Notes: generated by a model from the letters alone, not told the origin. DNA of 64,000 bases from Dyella sp. A6 (GCF_036320485.1 NZ_CP132911.1:744001-808000); one strand, 5' to 3'; counted from the stretch's first letter, positions 44,381 to 54,790 are shown. Program-made: numbers and translations.

Positions 44381-44728
44381 ATGCGGTATCACGGAAGCTG
44401 TCACTGCGGCCGCATCGCGTTCGATGTCGAAGGCGAGCTGGAAAGGGTCCACGAGTGCAACTGTTCGCACTGTAGCCGCAAGGGATTCCTGCTGTGGTTC
44501 GTGTCGCGCGAACAGCTGTCGCTGGCCACGCCCGAGGCGGACATGGCCACCTACACGTTCCACAAGCACGTCATCAAGCACCGTTTCTGTCCGACTTGCG
44601 GCTGTGCGCCTCTCAGCCTGGGTAGTGCACCGGACGGAAAGCCGATGGCGGCAGTCAACGTGCGTTGTCTCGAGGGCGTAGATAGTGCTGCACTGACCCG
44701 CGTGCAGGTAGACGGTCGCAGCTTCTGA
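44381..44728 (+). CDS. GFA (CENP-V/glutathione-dependent formaldehyde-activating-like) family protein
   Basis: A 115-residue zinc protein of the GFA fold. Conserved cysteines occur as SCHCGR, HECNCSHCSRKG and FCPTCGC, which bind two zinc ions in this family. The founding member condenses formaldehyde with glutathione, but most relatives have unknown substrates. ATG 44381 is preferred because GGAGGGAGAAGGGG lies before it and the protein starts at the normal family position (MRYHGSCHCG). Its stop is seven bases from that of the convergent GNAT gene. Confidence 0.9.
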   Translation: MRYHGSCHCGRIAFDVEGELERVHECNCSHCSRKGFLLWFVSREQLSLATPEADMATYTFHKHVIKHRFCPTCGCAPLSLGSAPDGKPMAAVNVRCLEGVDSAALTRVQVDGRSF

Positions 44729-44735
44729 GCCGTAC

Positions 44736-45209
44736 TCAGCGCAGCGGCTTGGCCAGCCGCAGCAGATCGGTGTCGTAGCCGCTGGCTTCGTACAGCGCGC
44801 GGGCTCGCGCGTTGCCGGGGAATACGGCAAGCGTCATCAACTGGCAGCGATGTTCGCGTGCCCATTCTTCGGCGTGGGCCAGCAGGGCGCGTGCCACGCC
44901 GCGGCCCTCGTGATCCGGCGCGACGGCCAGGTCGGAGATATGGCAGTTGCTGCGGCCGGTGAAGAAGTCCTGCGTCTTCTGCAAGCGGATGAAGCCGACG
45001 CGTTTGCCGGCAGTATCCTCGGCCACGAACAGGTAGCTGTTGAGTGGTGCCTCGTCCAGGTGCAGCGCGATGTCGCGTTGTATGCCTTCGATGCATTCGT
45101 GCCGCTTGCGCCAGGGAGGCAACTCGAACGCGGTGAAGCGCGGTACCAGGCCGAGGATGAAGTCGTCGTCATCTTCGGCCAGGCGTATCAGGAAATCGTG
45201 CTCGGCCAT
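44736..45209 (-). CDS. GNAT family N-acetyltransferase
   Basis: A 157-residue GNAT acetyltransferase. The acetyl-CoA-binding motif A is DLAVAPDHEGRGVARALLAHA, given in parts here as LAVAPDHEGRGVARALL, and motif B includes ALYEASGYDTDLLRLAKPL. The acceptor is unknown; possibilities include amino acids, proteins or xenobiotics. It is convergent with the GFA gene and the next gene upstream (ester hydrolase) is 108 bases away on the same strand. Confidence 0.9.
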   Translation of the reverse strand: MAEHDFLIRLAEDDDDFILGLVPRFTAFELPPWRKRHECIEGIQRDIALHLDEAPLNSYLFVAEDTAGKRVGFIRLQKTQDFFTGRSNCHISDLAVAPDHEGRGVARALLAHAEEWAREHRCQLMTLAVFPGNARARALYEASGYDTDLLRLAKPLR

Positions 45210-45317
45210 GGGCGTGTCGATCGGCAGGGCGGTGCCTGCGGTTCTACACCCGGCCCGCAGTGAAGTGGAAGCCGTGCGATGCCGCGTACGCTGCTGCCGT
45301 GCGCGGCATCGGCAGGC

Positions 45318-47282
45318 CTAAGGTGTTACCGGCAGGTCGATGTAGGTGGCCTCACCCGGTGCGTGGTAGATCCGCTGGGTGGCTTTCACGTAGTCCGCGG
45401 GCTTGGCCCAGAAGATGTTGGGCACGAACGTCTGCGGGTTGCGGTCGTACAGCGGGAACCAGCTGGACTGCACCTGCACCATGATGCGGTGACCGGGCAG
45501 GAACACGTGATTGGCCGCCGGCAGGTCGAAGCGGTAGGTCAGCGGCTTGTTGGGCGTCAGCGGCTCGGGCTTGTCATAGCCGGTGCGATAGCGGCCGCGG
45601 AAAATATCCATCGAGATCGGCAACTGGTAACCGCCCATTTCAGGTTGTGCCGCTACCTGATCGGGGTAGACGTCGATCAGCTTCACCACCCAATCGCTGT
45701 CGGTTCCGCTGGTGGAGGCAACCAGATGCACCACCGGTACGCCGGCGATGGTCAGGGGTCGGGTCAGCACGCTTGATTCGTAGGTGAGCACGTCGGTACG
45801 ACCGGAGGCCTCGCGCTGGTCGTCCACCAGCCATTGCGACCAGGTCAGACCGTTGCTGTAGCCGATCGGCTGGATCGGTCGTGCACGGAACGGCACCGGA
45901 TGTGCCGGGTCGGAGATGTACTCGTCGTAGGCGGGTCCGCCCTTGGGGGCGTTGAAGCCAAGCTTCATGCCCGGCTCGAGATACAGCGCACGGCTCTTGT
46001 CCGGGCAGCCGCTGTCGCAGGAGATCGGCCAGCGGTTCAGCCGCTGCCAGCGATTGGTGCCGGTCTGGAAGGCGGTGACCGGCGCGAGGTTGGCCTTCGG
46101 GGCACCGTCCTTGAGGTATTGCGCCAGGAACGGCCGCAGGATGTGCTCGCGGAAGTATTTGGCGGTGTCGCTGCCGAAGCGGATCGCACCCAGCGAGCTG
46201 CCGTTCTCGATTTCCTGGCCGTGATGCCACGGACCCATCACCAGCTTCACCATGTTGCCGCTGGTGTCTTTCGGCTTGATCGCCCGGTACACCGCCAGCG
46301 CGCCGTAGATGTCCTCCTGGTCCCACAGGCTGTGCACCAGCATCACCGGCACCTTGAGCGGCTGTTTGGCGAGCACCTTGTCCACCGCCTGGTCGCGCCA
46401 GAACGCATCGTAGGCAGGGTTGGCGACCAGCTTGTTCCAGAAGCCGAGCTGCTGCATGCCATAGGCGCGCCCCAGGGCGCCGGCCGACACGTAGTGCATG
46501 AACAGGTCGTATTCGTCGTGGTAGTTGGTCCACCACAGGTCGCTGTTGTCGCGGCTGGCTTCCTGCTCGTAGATGTAACTCATGTTCTGTTCGCGGAAGG
46601 CGCCGTGGTGGAACCAGTCGTCGCCCATCCAGCCATCCACCATCGGGTTCATCGGTATCGCCGCCTTCAACGCGGGATTTGGATGGATCAGCGACATCAG
46701 CGGCTCGAAACCGTCGTAGGAGATGCCGATGGTGACCACCCGGCCGTTCGACTGCGGAATGTGCTTCACCAGCCAGTCGATGGTGTCGTAGGTGTCGGTG
46801 GCATCATCCACGGGCGTGGGGTTCAGCGGGCCGTGGATCGGGCGGTTCATCACGTAGTCGCCCTGCGAGCGGTACTTGCCGCGGATGTCCTGGATCACGC
46901 GGATGTAGCCGTCCTCCACGATCACGTCGGTGGCGTTGTCGTAGCCCTCCAGCATCGGGCCGAGATGGCCGCTGAGCATGTGGTGGGTCAGTGCGTGTGC
47001 GTCGTAGGGTGTGCGCGTCAGCACGATGCCGACGTGTTTTGCGCCCTTCGGAATCAGGATCACCGTGTACAGCTTCACGCCGTCGCGCATCGGAATCATC
47101 ACGTCGCGTTCGGTGTAGTCGAAGCTGCTGGTGGACGGCTTGAAGTGCGCCGGTGTTTCGCTGGGATAGTCAGGGTACTTGGCAGTCGACGGTGCGTCCG
47201 TGGCCTGCAGGCTGCCGCCGAGGCAGAGCAGGAGGGCAAGGAGCGCAGGCTTCCAGCCCGCGGCAAAGCGGTGCGTAGTCAT
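45318..47282 (-). CDS. secreted alpha-amino-acid ester hydrolase (CocE/NonD family)
   Basis: A 654-residue serine hydrolase, close in length and motifs to the alpha-amino-acid ester hydrolases of Xanthomonas. A signal peptide (1-27) leads to the alpha/beta-hydrolase domain with the nucleophile in GISYDG (GxSYxG), followed by the family segment MVDGWMGDDWFHHGAF. The acid and base sites are in SLWDQEDIYG and GPWHHGQ. A C-terminal jelly-roll domain (about 440-650) completes the CocE layout. These enzymes hydrolyse and transfer acyl groups on beta-lactams with amino side chains; the native substrate is uncertain. ATG 47282 gives the signal peptide. Confidence 0.92.
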   Translation of the reverse strand: MTTHRFAAGWKPALLALLLCLGGSLQATDAPSTAKYPDYPSETPAHFKPSTSSFDYTERDVMIPMRDGVKLYTVILIPKGAKHVGIVLTRTPYDAHALTHHMLSGHLGPMLEGYDNATDVIVEDGYIRVIQDIRGKYRSQGDYVMNRPIHGPLNPTPVDDATDTYDTIDWLVKHIPQSNGRVVTIGISYDGFEPLMSLIHPNPALKAAIPMNPMVDGWMGDDWFHHGAFREQNMSYIYEQEASRDNSDLWWTNYHDEYDLFMHYVSAGALGRAYGMQQLGFWNKLVANPAYDAFWRDQAVDKVLAKQPLKVPVMLVHSLWDQEDIYGALAVYRAIKPKDTSGNMVKLVMGPWHHGQEIENGSSLGAIRFGSDTAKYFREHILRPFLAQYLKDGAPKANLAPVTAFQTGTNRWQRLNRWPISCDSGCPDKSRALYLEPGMKLGFNAPKGGPAYDEYISDPAHPVPFRARPIQPIGYSNGLTWSQWLVDDQREASGRTDVLTYESSVLTRPLTIAGVPVVHLVASTSGTDSDWVVKLIDVYPDQVAAQPEMGGYQLPISMDIFRGRYRTGYDKPEPLTPNKPLTYRFDLPAANHVFLPGHRIMVQVQSSWFPLYDRNPQTFVPNIFWAKPADYVKATQRIYHAPGEATYIDLPVTP

Positions 47283-47453
47283 ACGTTGATCCCCTGGTGG
47301 AAACAGCGCGCTCAGCTTAGCGCGATGTCGGGGATGTGGGGGCAGGGGGCTCGCGATGGGCTATCCCGATCGGAGGGCAGAGTCCACGGTCTACAAGGAT
47401 CGCCCTGGTACCCGGCTTTGCGGTAAGGGCGCGGTGTCGGCGGTGCAATGAAA

Positions 47454-47480
47454 AACGCCCGGGCAGGAGGCCCGGGCGTT
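47454..47480 (-). terminator. terminator of the OmpA-like lipoprotein gene
   Basis: AACGCCCGGG pairs with CCCGGGCGTT. Read on the minus strand the stem is followed by TTTTCATT. It lies 28 bases after the stop codon at 47508. Confidence 0.88.
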
Positions 47481-47507
47481 CTGGGTGTCGCGTGGCCGAT
47501 GGCTGCG

Positions 47508-48113
47508 TCAGGACGATGACGACGCCGATGCGATGGCACCGGCACCGGTGGCGTCCACCGTCAGCGAGACGCGGCGGTTGTCGGCACCGCGTGCATGCGT
47601 GGCGCCTTTCACGACCTGGCGGTTGGCGTCCTTGCCGTAGCTCACGGCACGAACTTGGCTGGCATTGAGGCCGCTGCTGACCAGGAAGTCGCGCACGGCG
47701 TCGGCACGTTCCATGCCCAGCTTCTTGTTGTAGGCACGCGAGCCGGCCGGGTCGGTGAAGCCTTCCACGGTGATCAGCGCATTCGGGTGATATTTGCTGA
47801 TGGTCTGGGCGAAGTTCTGCAGCGCGGGTTTGTCCTGATCCTGCAGGGTGGCGCTGTTGAAGGCGAAGTGGGCGACGGTATCGACGCTCACGCGGCCCTG
47901 CATCGCAGTGATCTGGGCATCGTACTTGGAGAACTGCGTCTGCATCTGCTGCTTGAGCGAGTCGATCTGCTGCTGCTGGTCGCTCTGTTTCTGCTGCAAC
48001 TGCTGGATGGCCGCGGCGAAGTCGGTTTTCTTCACGTATTGCGAGCAGCCGGTCAGACCGATCGCCATCAGGCTGGCTGCGAGCACGGCGGTTCGAGTGG
48101 TGCGAATCTTCAT
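47508..48113 (-). CDS. OmpA-family peptidoglycan-binding lipoprotein
   Basis: A 201-residue outer-membrane-type lipoprotein. The lipobox is LTGC (Cys at about residue 23) after a hydrophobic signal. Residues about 30-70 form a Gln/Lys-rich coiled coil, and 80-185 an OmpA C-terminal domain with HFAFNSATLQDQDKPAL, ITVEGFTDPAGSRAYNKKLG and ADNRRVSLTV. It would tether the outer membrane to peptidoglycan. The ATG at 48113 follows CAGGAGATC. The Ala/Ser tail is variable. Lgt encoded at 18.4 kb would lipidate it. A strong terminator shows it is transcribed alone. Confidence 0.92.
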   Translation of the reverse strand: MKIRTTRTAVLAASLMAIGLTGCSQYVKKTDFAAAIQQLQQKQSDQQQQIDSLKQQMQTQFSKYDAQITAMQGRVSVDTVAHFAFNSATLQDQDKPALQNFAQTISKYHPNALITVEGFTDPAGSRAYNKKLGMERADAVRDFLVSSGLNASQVRAVSYGKDANRQVVKGATHARGADNRRVSLTVDATGAGAIASASSSS

Positions 48114-48323
48114 CGCATGATCTCCTGGTGTTTCGCGCCTGCGTGGATGGACAGCGATGCGCGGGCAGGCGGATATGAGGCAGACATCGTTGCTGTCCCG
48201 TCGACCGTACCCCATCGGGAAAGGAGAGTGGGTATATGCGGGAGCCGCTGCTGCGGAACGGTTCAGTTACCTGACGATGGCCTTGACGCAGCGTATGCAC
48301 GAACGTTGCAGGTGTCACAGAAA

Positions 48324-48350
48324 GCGAAGCCCGGCATTGCCGGGCTTCGC
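48324..48350 (-). terminator. terminator of the lipoprotein-acyl-CoA dehydrogenase operon
   Basis: A 27-base palindrome, GCGAAGCCCGGC mirrored about ATT, lies 24 bases after the dehydrogenase stop. On the minus strand it is followed by TTTCTG. Confidence 0.75.
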
Positions 48351-48373
48351 GATATCGGCTTGAGAGGCGCGGC

Positions 48374-50149
48374 TCAGTCGATGCCGGGCACGGTCGCCAC
48401 GCCGGCCTCGATGGCGGCCTTGTGCATCAGGGTGCGCGGCAGGATGCGCGCGAAGTAGAACGCCGCCGTGTCGCGCTTGGCCTGCTTGAACGCAGCCGGT
48501 TGGGCGCTCGCCTCGGCGGCGGCCACGCTGCGCGCCCAGAAGTAGGCGAGCGTGACATAGCCGGAATACCAGAGATAATCCACCGCGGCCGCGCCGAGTT
48601 CTTCCGGGTTGGCCTGCACCCGCTGTGCCAGCGCCAGAGTGAGCTCGCCCCACTGCTTGGAGGCCGCACCGAGCGGGCCGACCAGCGGCTGCAGCGATGT
48701 ATCGCCGGCGTGCTGCTTGCAGAACGCGCCGATTTCTTCCAGGAAATGCTTGAAGCCGACGCCCTTCAGCTGGAGGATTTTGCGGCCGAGCAGATCAGCC
48801 GCCTGGATGCCGGTGGTGCCTTCGTACAGCGTGATGATACGGGCGTCGCGGACGAACTGCTCCATGCCGTTTTCGCCGATGAAACCATGGCCGCCGTAGA
48901 CCTGCAGCGCTTCCTTGGTGCACTCCTGCGCCAGCTCGGTGACCACGCCCTTAGCGATCGGGATCAGGAAGGCGACCAGCTCGCTGGCTTTCGCACGCTC
49001 GGCCGGGTCGGCGGCGCGGGCTTCCACGTCGGTCTGCAGTGCGGTGTAGAACAGCAGCGCACGCGAACCTTCGACGAAGGCACGCTGGGTCAGCAGCATG
49101 CGACGCACATCCGGCTGCACCAGCAGGTTGTCGGCGGGCTTGTCGGGGAACTTCGCGCCGGACAGCGCGCGGCCCTGCAGGCGCTCGCGCGCGTAGTTGA
49201 GGCTGTTCTGCAGCGCTCGTTCGGCCAGCGCCAAGCCCTGCACACCCACCGCCAGGCGTGCCGCGTTCATCATGGTGAACATGGCGGCAAGGCCCTTGTG
49301 CGGCTGACCGATCAGGAAGCCCTCGGCATCGTCGAAGTTCATCACGCAGGTGGCCGAGCCCTTGATGCCCATCTTGTGTTCGATGGCGCCAGCGTAGGCG
49401 TTGTTGCGTTCGCCCAGCGAGCCGTCGGCGTTCACCTTGAACTTGGGCACGATGAACATGGAGATGCCACGGCTGCCAGCCGGCGCGTCGGGCAGGCGTG
49501 CCAGCACCAGATGCACGATGTTCTCGGCCAGGTCGTGCTCGCCGGCGCTGATGAAGATCTTGGTGCCGCTGATCGCATAGCTGCCGTCACCCTTCGGTTC
49601 GGCGCGGGTCTTCAGCAGGCCGAGGTCGGAGCCGGCCTGGGGCTCGGTCAGGCACATGGTGCCGGTCCAGCGACCTTCGACGATCGGCTTGAGGTAGGTT
49701 TCCTGCTGCGCCTCGGTGCCGTGCAGTTCCATCGCGTGGCAGGCGCCCTCGGACAGCAGCGGGTACAGGCTCCACGACAGGTTGCCGGACTGGAACAGTT
49801 CCGTGGTGGCGGTGCCGAGCACGCCGGGCAGCGCCTGACCGCCGAACTTCTCGGCCATGGTCAGGCCGGCCCAGCCACCCTCGGCGAACGCCTTGAAGGC
49901 TTCCTTGAAACCCTTCGGCGTGGTGACGGTGCGGTTTTCCTTGTCGTAGTGGCAGCCCTCGGCATCGCCGGGTGCGTTGGTCGGCGCCAGCACCTGCTCG
50001 CTGAGCTTGCCCGCTTCTTCCAGCACGGCGTCGATCAGGTCGCGGCTGTGGTCGGCGCCGCCCTGCAGCCTGGTCAGTACGGCTTCGGATCCAAGCACGT
50101 CGAAGAGGGTGAAACGCTGGTCATCGAGCGGAGCCTTGTAGAGGGTCAT
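48374..50149 (-). CDS. acyl-CoA dehydrogenase (long C-terminal-extension type)
   Basis: A 591-residue flavoprotein, longer than classical acyl-CoA dehydrogenases (about 380), with the extra C-terminal domain of the DmdC/long-chain group. Signatures include MCLTEPQAGSDLG, MGIKGSATCVM, QVYGGHGFIGENGMEQ, and LYEGTTGIQA with the catalytic glutamate. It oxidises acyl-CoA to 2-enoyl-CoA, passing electrons to ETF; 3-methylmercaptopropionyl-CoA is the substrate of one branch, so chain specificity is open. A lipoprotein gene is 27 bases upstream and a PsrA-like operator is ahead of that, suggesting fatty-acid control. Confidence 0.93.
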   Translation of the reverse strand: MTLYKAPLDDQRFTLFDVLGSEAVLTRLQGGADHSRDLIDAVLEEAGKLSEQVLAPTNAPGDAEGCHYDKENRTVTTPKGFKEAFKAFAEGGWAGLTMAEKFGGQALPGVLGTATTELFQSGNLSWSLYPLLSEGACHAMELHGTEAQQETYLKPIVEGRWTGTMCLTEPQAGSDLGLLKTRAEPKGDGSYAISGTKIFISAGEHDLAENIVHLVLARLPDAPAGSRGISMFIVPKFKVNADGSLGERNNAYAGAIEHKMGIKGSATCVMNFDDAEGFLIGQPHKGLAAMFTMMNAARLAVGVQGLALAERALQNSLNYARERLQGRALSGAKFPDKPADNLLVQPDVRRMLLTQRAFVEGSRALLFYTALQTDVEARAADPAERAKASELVAFLIPIAKGVVTELAQECTKEALQVYGGHGFIGENGMEQFVRDARIITLYEGTTGIQAADLLGRKILQLKGVGFKHFLEEIGAFCKQHAGDTSLQPLVGPLGAASKQWGELTLALAQRVQANPEELGAAAVDYLWYSGYVTLAYFWARSVAAAEASAQPAAFKQAKRDTAAFYFARILPRTLMHKAAIEAGVATVPGID

Positions 50150-50176
50150 GACGGAATTCCTTCGTGTAATGCGTGT

Positions 50177-50659
50177 TCAGCGGTAGGTGTTGGGGATACC
50201 CGGCACTGGCGAGAGCCAGTCGTTGCCGTGAAAGTCGAAATCGCGTGTTTTCTTGTCCTGGTGGGCGGTGGCGTTGGTGCTGCCGCCGATGCGGTAGGCC
50301 AGCGAGCCGGCACTGCCCTTGGCGGCGACCGCGTTCAGCGCTGCCGTCATGGCTGGGGTCGGCAGTACGTCGAGCGGGATCACGTCGGCCGCCAGCGCCG
50401 GGATGCTGCGCTTGAAGTCGGCATGCAGGCGCACCGGTATGCCATTTGCGACCTGCAGGGTGCCGTCGATCGAATGAAAGGTCATGCCGGTGTAGCTGTT
50501 GTTCTGGATACGCAGCACCAGGTGCCATTCGCCGTCGGGTTGCACGCTCATCTGCTGGATGCTCAGCGTGGGCGGGAAGACGCTTTTGCGCGGCGGACCG
50601 CAGGCGGCCAGGCCGGCAACCAGTGCGACGAGGGCGATGCAGCGGAGCAGTCGTTTCAT
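50177..50659 (-). CDS. LEA14/NDR1-like lipoprotein
   Basis: A 160-residue lipoprotein: a Lys/Arg start, hydrophobic core and lipobox ending AAC at about residue 20, then a single LEA-type-2 (WHy) beta-sandwich domain with PTLSIQQMSVQ and VLRIQNNSYTGMTFHSIDGTL. These periplasmic domains bind lipid-like or other ligands, but the function is not established. It is the first gene of a two-gene unit with acyl-CoA dehydrogenase. The coupling suggests a link to fatty-acid or lipid handling; this is inference. The start is the only ATG giving the signal peptide. Confidence 0.85.
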   Translation of the reverse strand: MKRLLRCIALVALVAGLAACGPPRKSVFPPTLSIQQMSVQPDGEWHLVLRIQNNSYTGMTFHSIDGTLQVANGIPVRLHADFKRSIPALAADVIPLDVLPTPAMTAALNAVAAKGSAGSLAYRIGGSTNATAHQDKKTRDFDFHGNDWLSPVPGIPNTYR

Positions 50660-50669
50660 CGATCGGGCC

Positions 50670-50685
50670 TCAAACGATTGTTTGA
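50670..50685 (-). promoter_or_regulatory. PsrA-like operator (CAAAC-N4-GTTTG)
   Basis: TCAAAC and GTTTGA form a perfect inverted repeat with a four-base spacer, ten bases before the start codon of the lipoprotein-acyl-CoA dehydrogenase operon. It matches the CAAAC/GTTTG pattern recognised by PsrA of Pseudomonas, a fatty-acid-responsive TetR-family repressor of beta-oxidation genes. The position overlapping the ribosome-binding site fits repression. Confidence 0.6.
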
Positions 50686-50771
50686 ATCTTGGCGGGCGGC
50701 GGCTCGCGCGTCAATGGCGGCGGCGTGAAAGTGCCCATGCGCGGTTCCCATCCGCACGGGCTGCGGGCATC

Positions 50772-51269
50772 ATGGAAAATCCCTTTCCAACGTTGAATGC
50801 CATGACCCGTCGCATCGTCGCCCGCCGCTCTCCCATCCATGGCAATGGCGTGTTCGCCGTCGCCCCGATCAGGAAGGGCGAAGAGGTCATCGAGTACAAG
50901 GGCACGCTGATGTCCCACGACGAGGCCGACACGATGTATGGCGACGGTGGCGAGACCGGTCATACCTTCCTGTTCACGCTGAACGAGCACTACCTGATCG
51001 ACGCCAACCGCAAGGGCAACACCGCGCGCTGGATCAATCACAGCTGCGCGCCGAACTGCCGGGCGCTGATCGAGGAGAGCGCCAGCGGCGACCCGCGCAA
51101 GGACAAGGTGGTGATCGAGGCGATCCGCAACATCAAGCCGGGCGAGGAACTCACCTACGACTACGGCATCACCCTCGACGTGCCGCATACGGCGCGCCTG
51201 AAGAAGATCTGGAAATGCCTGTGCGGCTCGCCGAACTGCACCGGCACGCTGCTCAAGCCCAAGCGCTAG
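50772..51269 (+). CDS. SET-domain protein (putative lysine methyltransferase)
   Basis: A 165-residue protein consisting almost entirely of a SET domain: SPIHGNGVFAVAPIRKGEEVIEY, RWINHSCAPNC, and GEELTYDYG (the catalytic Tyr region), followed by a post-SET-type zinc motif CLCGSPNC. The SAM-binding and catalytic residues are present, so it should methylate lysines. Bacterial SET enzymes of this size are known, including some acting on DNA-binding or ribosomal proteins; the target here is unknown. ATG at 50772 or at 50802 (MTRRIVA). A gene for a cysteine-rich unknown follows after ten bases. Confidence 0.92.
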   Translation: MENPFPTLNAMTRRIVARRSPIHGNGVFAVAPIRKGEEVIEYKGTLMSHDEADTMYGDGGETGHTFLFTLNEHYLIDANRKGNTARWINHSCAPNCRALIEESASGDPRKDKVVIEAIRNIKPGEELTYDYGITLDVPHTARLKKIWKCLCGSPNCTGTLLKPKR

Positions 51270-51279
51270 ACGGACGCCG

Positions 51280-51738
51280 ATGAGCCATTACGACAAGCTA
51301 AGGCCATCGGATGATCTGCGGTTCTGTGATTGCAAGGAACTTCGTGAGCTCCTGCTGGTGCACCGGCTCACAGGCAACCCTGTGCACTGTTTTGCCTGCA
51401 ATGGAACCATCGATCCGCAGCGATTGGGTCTCAGCAGCAAGCAGGTCGACATGGTCCGCTCCTGGCATGGCCAGTTTCAGGCGCTCTACAGCCTGTGGCT
51501 CGACTCCGGCGAGTACGAGGTCTGGGCCAAAGCCCAACTTCTCAGGCAAGATGGCCAAGTCAACCGCGACGGCCTCGCCGCAGTTGCTGCGTTGAGCACC
51601 TTGCTGCCGACCTACTACTGGTGGTTTCACGACGAGAGCGATCCGGTTCCGCGGTGCTGCCCGGTATGCGGCGGCAAGCTATCGGCGCCCAGGGGGCACG
51701 GACACGGTCAGTGCGACACTTGCCAAGTGGTCATCTGA
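51280..51738 (+). CDS. cysteine-rich hypothetical protein (probable zinc ribbon)
   Basis: A 152-residue protein of no family I can name. Four cysteine clusters are visible: CDC (16-18), CFAC (37-40), CCPVC (126-130) and CDTC (145-148). The first and second pairs, and the third and fourth, could each make a zinc site; the C-terminal pair looks like a zinc ribbon (CPVCGG). The middle (50-120) is helical with several tryptophans (YYWWFH). No signal peptide is present. It starts ten bases after the SET gene and is likely co-transcribed, so it may be its partner or substrate. Confidence 0.8.
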   Translation: MSHYDKLRPSDDLRFCDCKELRELLLVHRLTGNPVHCFACNGTIDPQRLGLSSKQVDMVRSWHGQFQALYSLWLDSGEYEVWAKAQLLRQDGQVNRDGLAAVAALSTLLPTYYWWFHDESDPVPRCCPVCGGKLSAPRGHGHGQCDTCQVVI

Positions 51739-51763
51739 TGCCGGTGTGCGGTGGGCTTGGCGG

Positions 51764-53284
<1,521 letters not shown>

Positions 53285-54790
53285 TCAGGCCGGCAGCGCA
53301 TGCTGCGCCGATGTTCCGGCAAGGTAGGACGCCAGGCGTTGGGCCTGTGCGTCGTTTACGCGCAGGCCCAGTTTGCTGCGTCGCCAGAGGATGTCGGCCG
53401 CGTCGCCTGCCCATTCGTGATCGCGCAGGTAATCGACTTCGGCCCGGTACAGGTCGGCACCGAAATGTTCGCCCAGATCCGACAGTGCCTGTGCTTGTCC
53501 GATGATCTGCACGCAGCGGGTGCCGTAGCTGCGCACCAGTCGCTGCGCCAGCGCGGCGGGCAGCCACGGCGCGCGTGCCTGGACTTCGCGTTGCAGCGCA
53601 TCGATATCGGTGCGTTCGCCGCCGGGAAGTGGCGAGCCATGCGCGGTCCATGCCGGGCCGGTTTCCGGCCAGTGCACAGCCAGGCGGTCGAGCGCTTCTT
53701 CGGCCAGTCGCCGGTAGGTGGTGAGCTTGCCGCCGAACACGTTGAGCAGCGGTGCGCCACGGGAATCCAGTTCGAGCAGGTAGTCGCGGCTGACGTCGGC
53801 GGCGCTGCGCTGCTCGTCGTCCAGCAGTGGGCGTACGCCGCTGTAGCTCCAGATCACGTCGGCCGGGCTGATGGCGCGACGGAAGTAGCGGTTGGCTGCC
53901 GTGCACAGATAGTGCGTCTCGGCGTCGTCGATGTGCGGTGCGACGGGCTCGTCGTGGTAGTCCACGTCGGTGGTGCCGATCAGGGTGAAATCGTGTTCGT
54001 AGGGAATCGCGAACACGATGCGCCGGTCCGGCTGCTGGAAGATGTAGGCATGGTCATGCCCGAACAGCCTGGGCACCACGATGTGGCTGCCCTTGACCAG
54101 ACGCAGTGCATGGTCGTGGCCGACCTGAGCCACGTCATCGAGGAAGCGCACGGCCCAGGGGCCGGTGGCATTGATCAGGGCACGGGCCTGGACGGTCGAG
54201 GTCGTGCCGCCGCGGGCTTCCAGCCGTACGTCCCAGACGTCGCTGCCTCGCTGCGCAGCCACGCAGCGTGTCCGCGCGAGCACCGTCGCACCGCGTTCGC
54301 ATGCGTCCATGGCGTTCAGCACCACCAGCCGCGCGTCCTGCACCCAGGCGTCGGAATAGGTGAAGCCGGTGTGGAAGGTATCGCGCAATGGTGGGCCCGC
54401 CGGATGACGCCGCAGGTTGACCCGGCGCGAGCCGGGCAGGCTGTGGCGACGGCCCAGGTGGTCGTACAGGAACAGGCCTAGGCGGATCATCCACGCCGGC
54501 CGCAGATGCGACTCCAGCGGCAGCACGAAGCGCAGCGGCGAGGTGATGTGCGGCGCCAGCCGCAACAGCACCTCGCGCTCGGCCAGCGCCTTGCCCACCA
54601 GTGCGAATTCGAACTGTTCCAGGTAGCGCAGGCCACCGTGGATCAGCTTGGTGCTGGCACTGGACGTATGCGCGGCTAGGTCGTCCTGTTCGCACAGGCA
54701 GACCTTCAGTCCGCGACCCGCGGCGTCGCGCGCGATGCCGGTACCGTTGATGCCGCCACCGACGACAAGCAGGTCGAACCGCTCCGTCAT
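53285..54790 (-). CDS. glpD: aerobic glycerol-3-phosphate dehydrogenase GlpD
   Basis: A membrane-associated flavoprotein oxidising glycerol 3-phosphate to dihydroxyacetone phosphate and feeding electrons to quinone. The length, 501 residues, equals E. coli GlpD. FAD-binding LLVVGGGINGTGIARDAAGRG is given here in parts: VVGGGINGTGIARDAAG near the N-terminus, then ALINATGPWA and GGKLTTYRRLAEE. The ATG at 54790 follows GGAGCG; the reading frame extends far upstream across the EF-G gene but that part is not coding. It precedes glpK in an operon and follows the EF-G-like gene by 65 bases. Confidence 0.97.
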   Translation of the reverse strand: MTERFDLLVVGGGINGTGIARDAAGRGLKVCLCEQDDLAAHTSSASTKLIHGGLRYLEQFEFALVGKALAEREVLLRLAPHITSPLRFVLPLESHLRPAWMIRLGLFLYDHLGRRHSLPGSRRVNLRRHPAGPPLRDTFHTGFTYSDAWVQDARLVVLNAMDACERGATVLARTRCVAAQRGSDVWDVRLEARGGTTSTVQARALINATGPWAVRFLDDVAQVGHDHALRLVKGSHIVVPRLFGHDHAYIFQQPDRRIVFAIPYEHDFTLIGTTDVDYHDEPVAPHIDDAETHYLCTAANRYFRRAISPADVIWSYSGVRPLLDDEQRSAADVSRDYLLELDSRGAPLLNVFGGKLTTYRRLAEEALDRLAVHWPETGPAWTAHGSPLPGGERTDIDALQREVQARAPWLPAALAQRLVRSYGTRCVQIIGQAQALSDLGEHFGADLYRAEVDYLRDHEWAGDAADILWRRSKLGLRVNDAQAQRLASYLAGTSAQHALPA

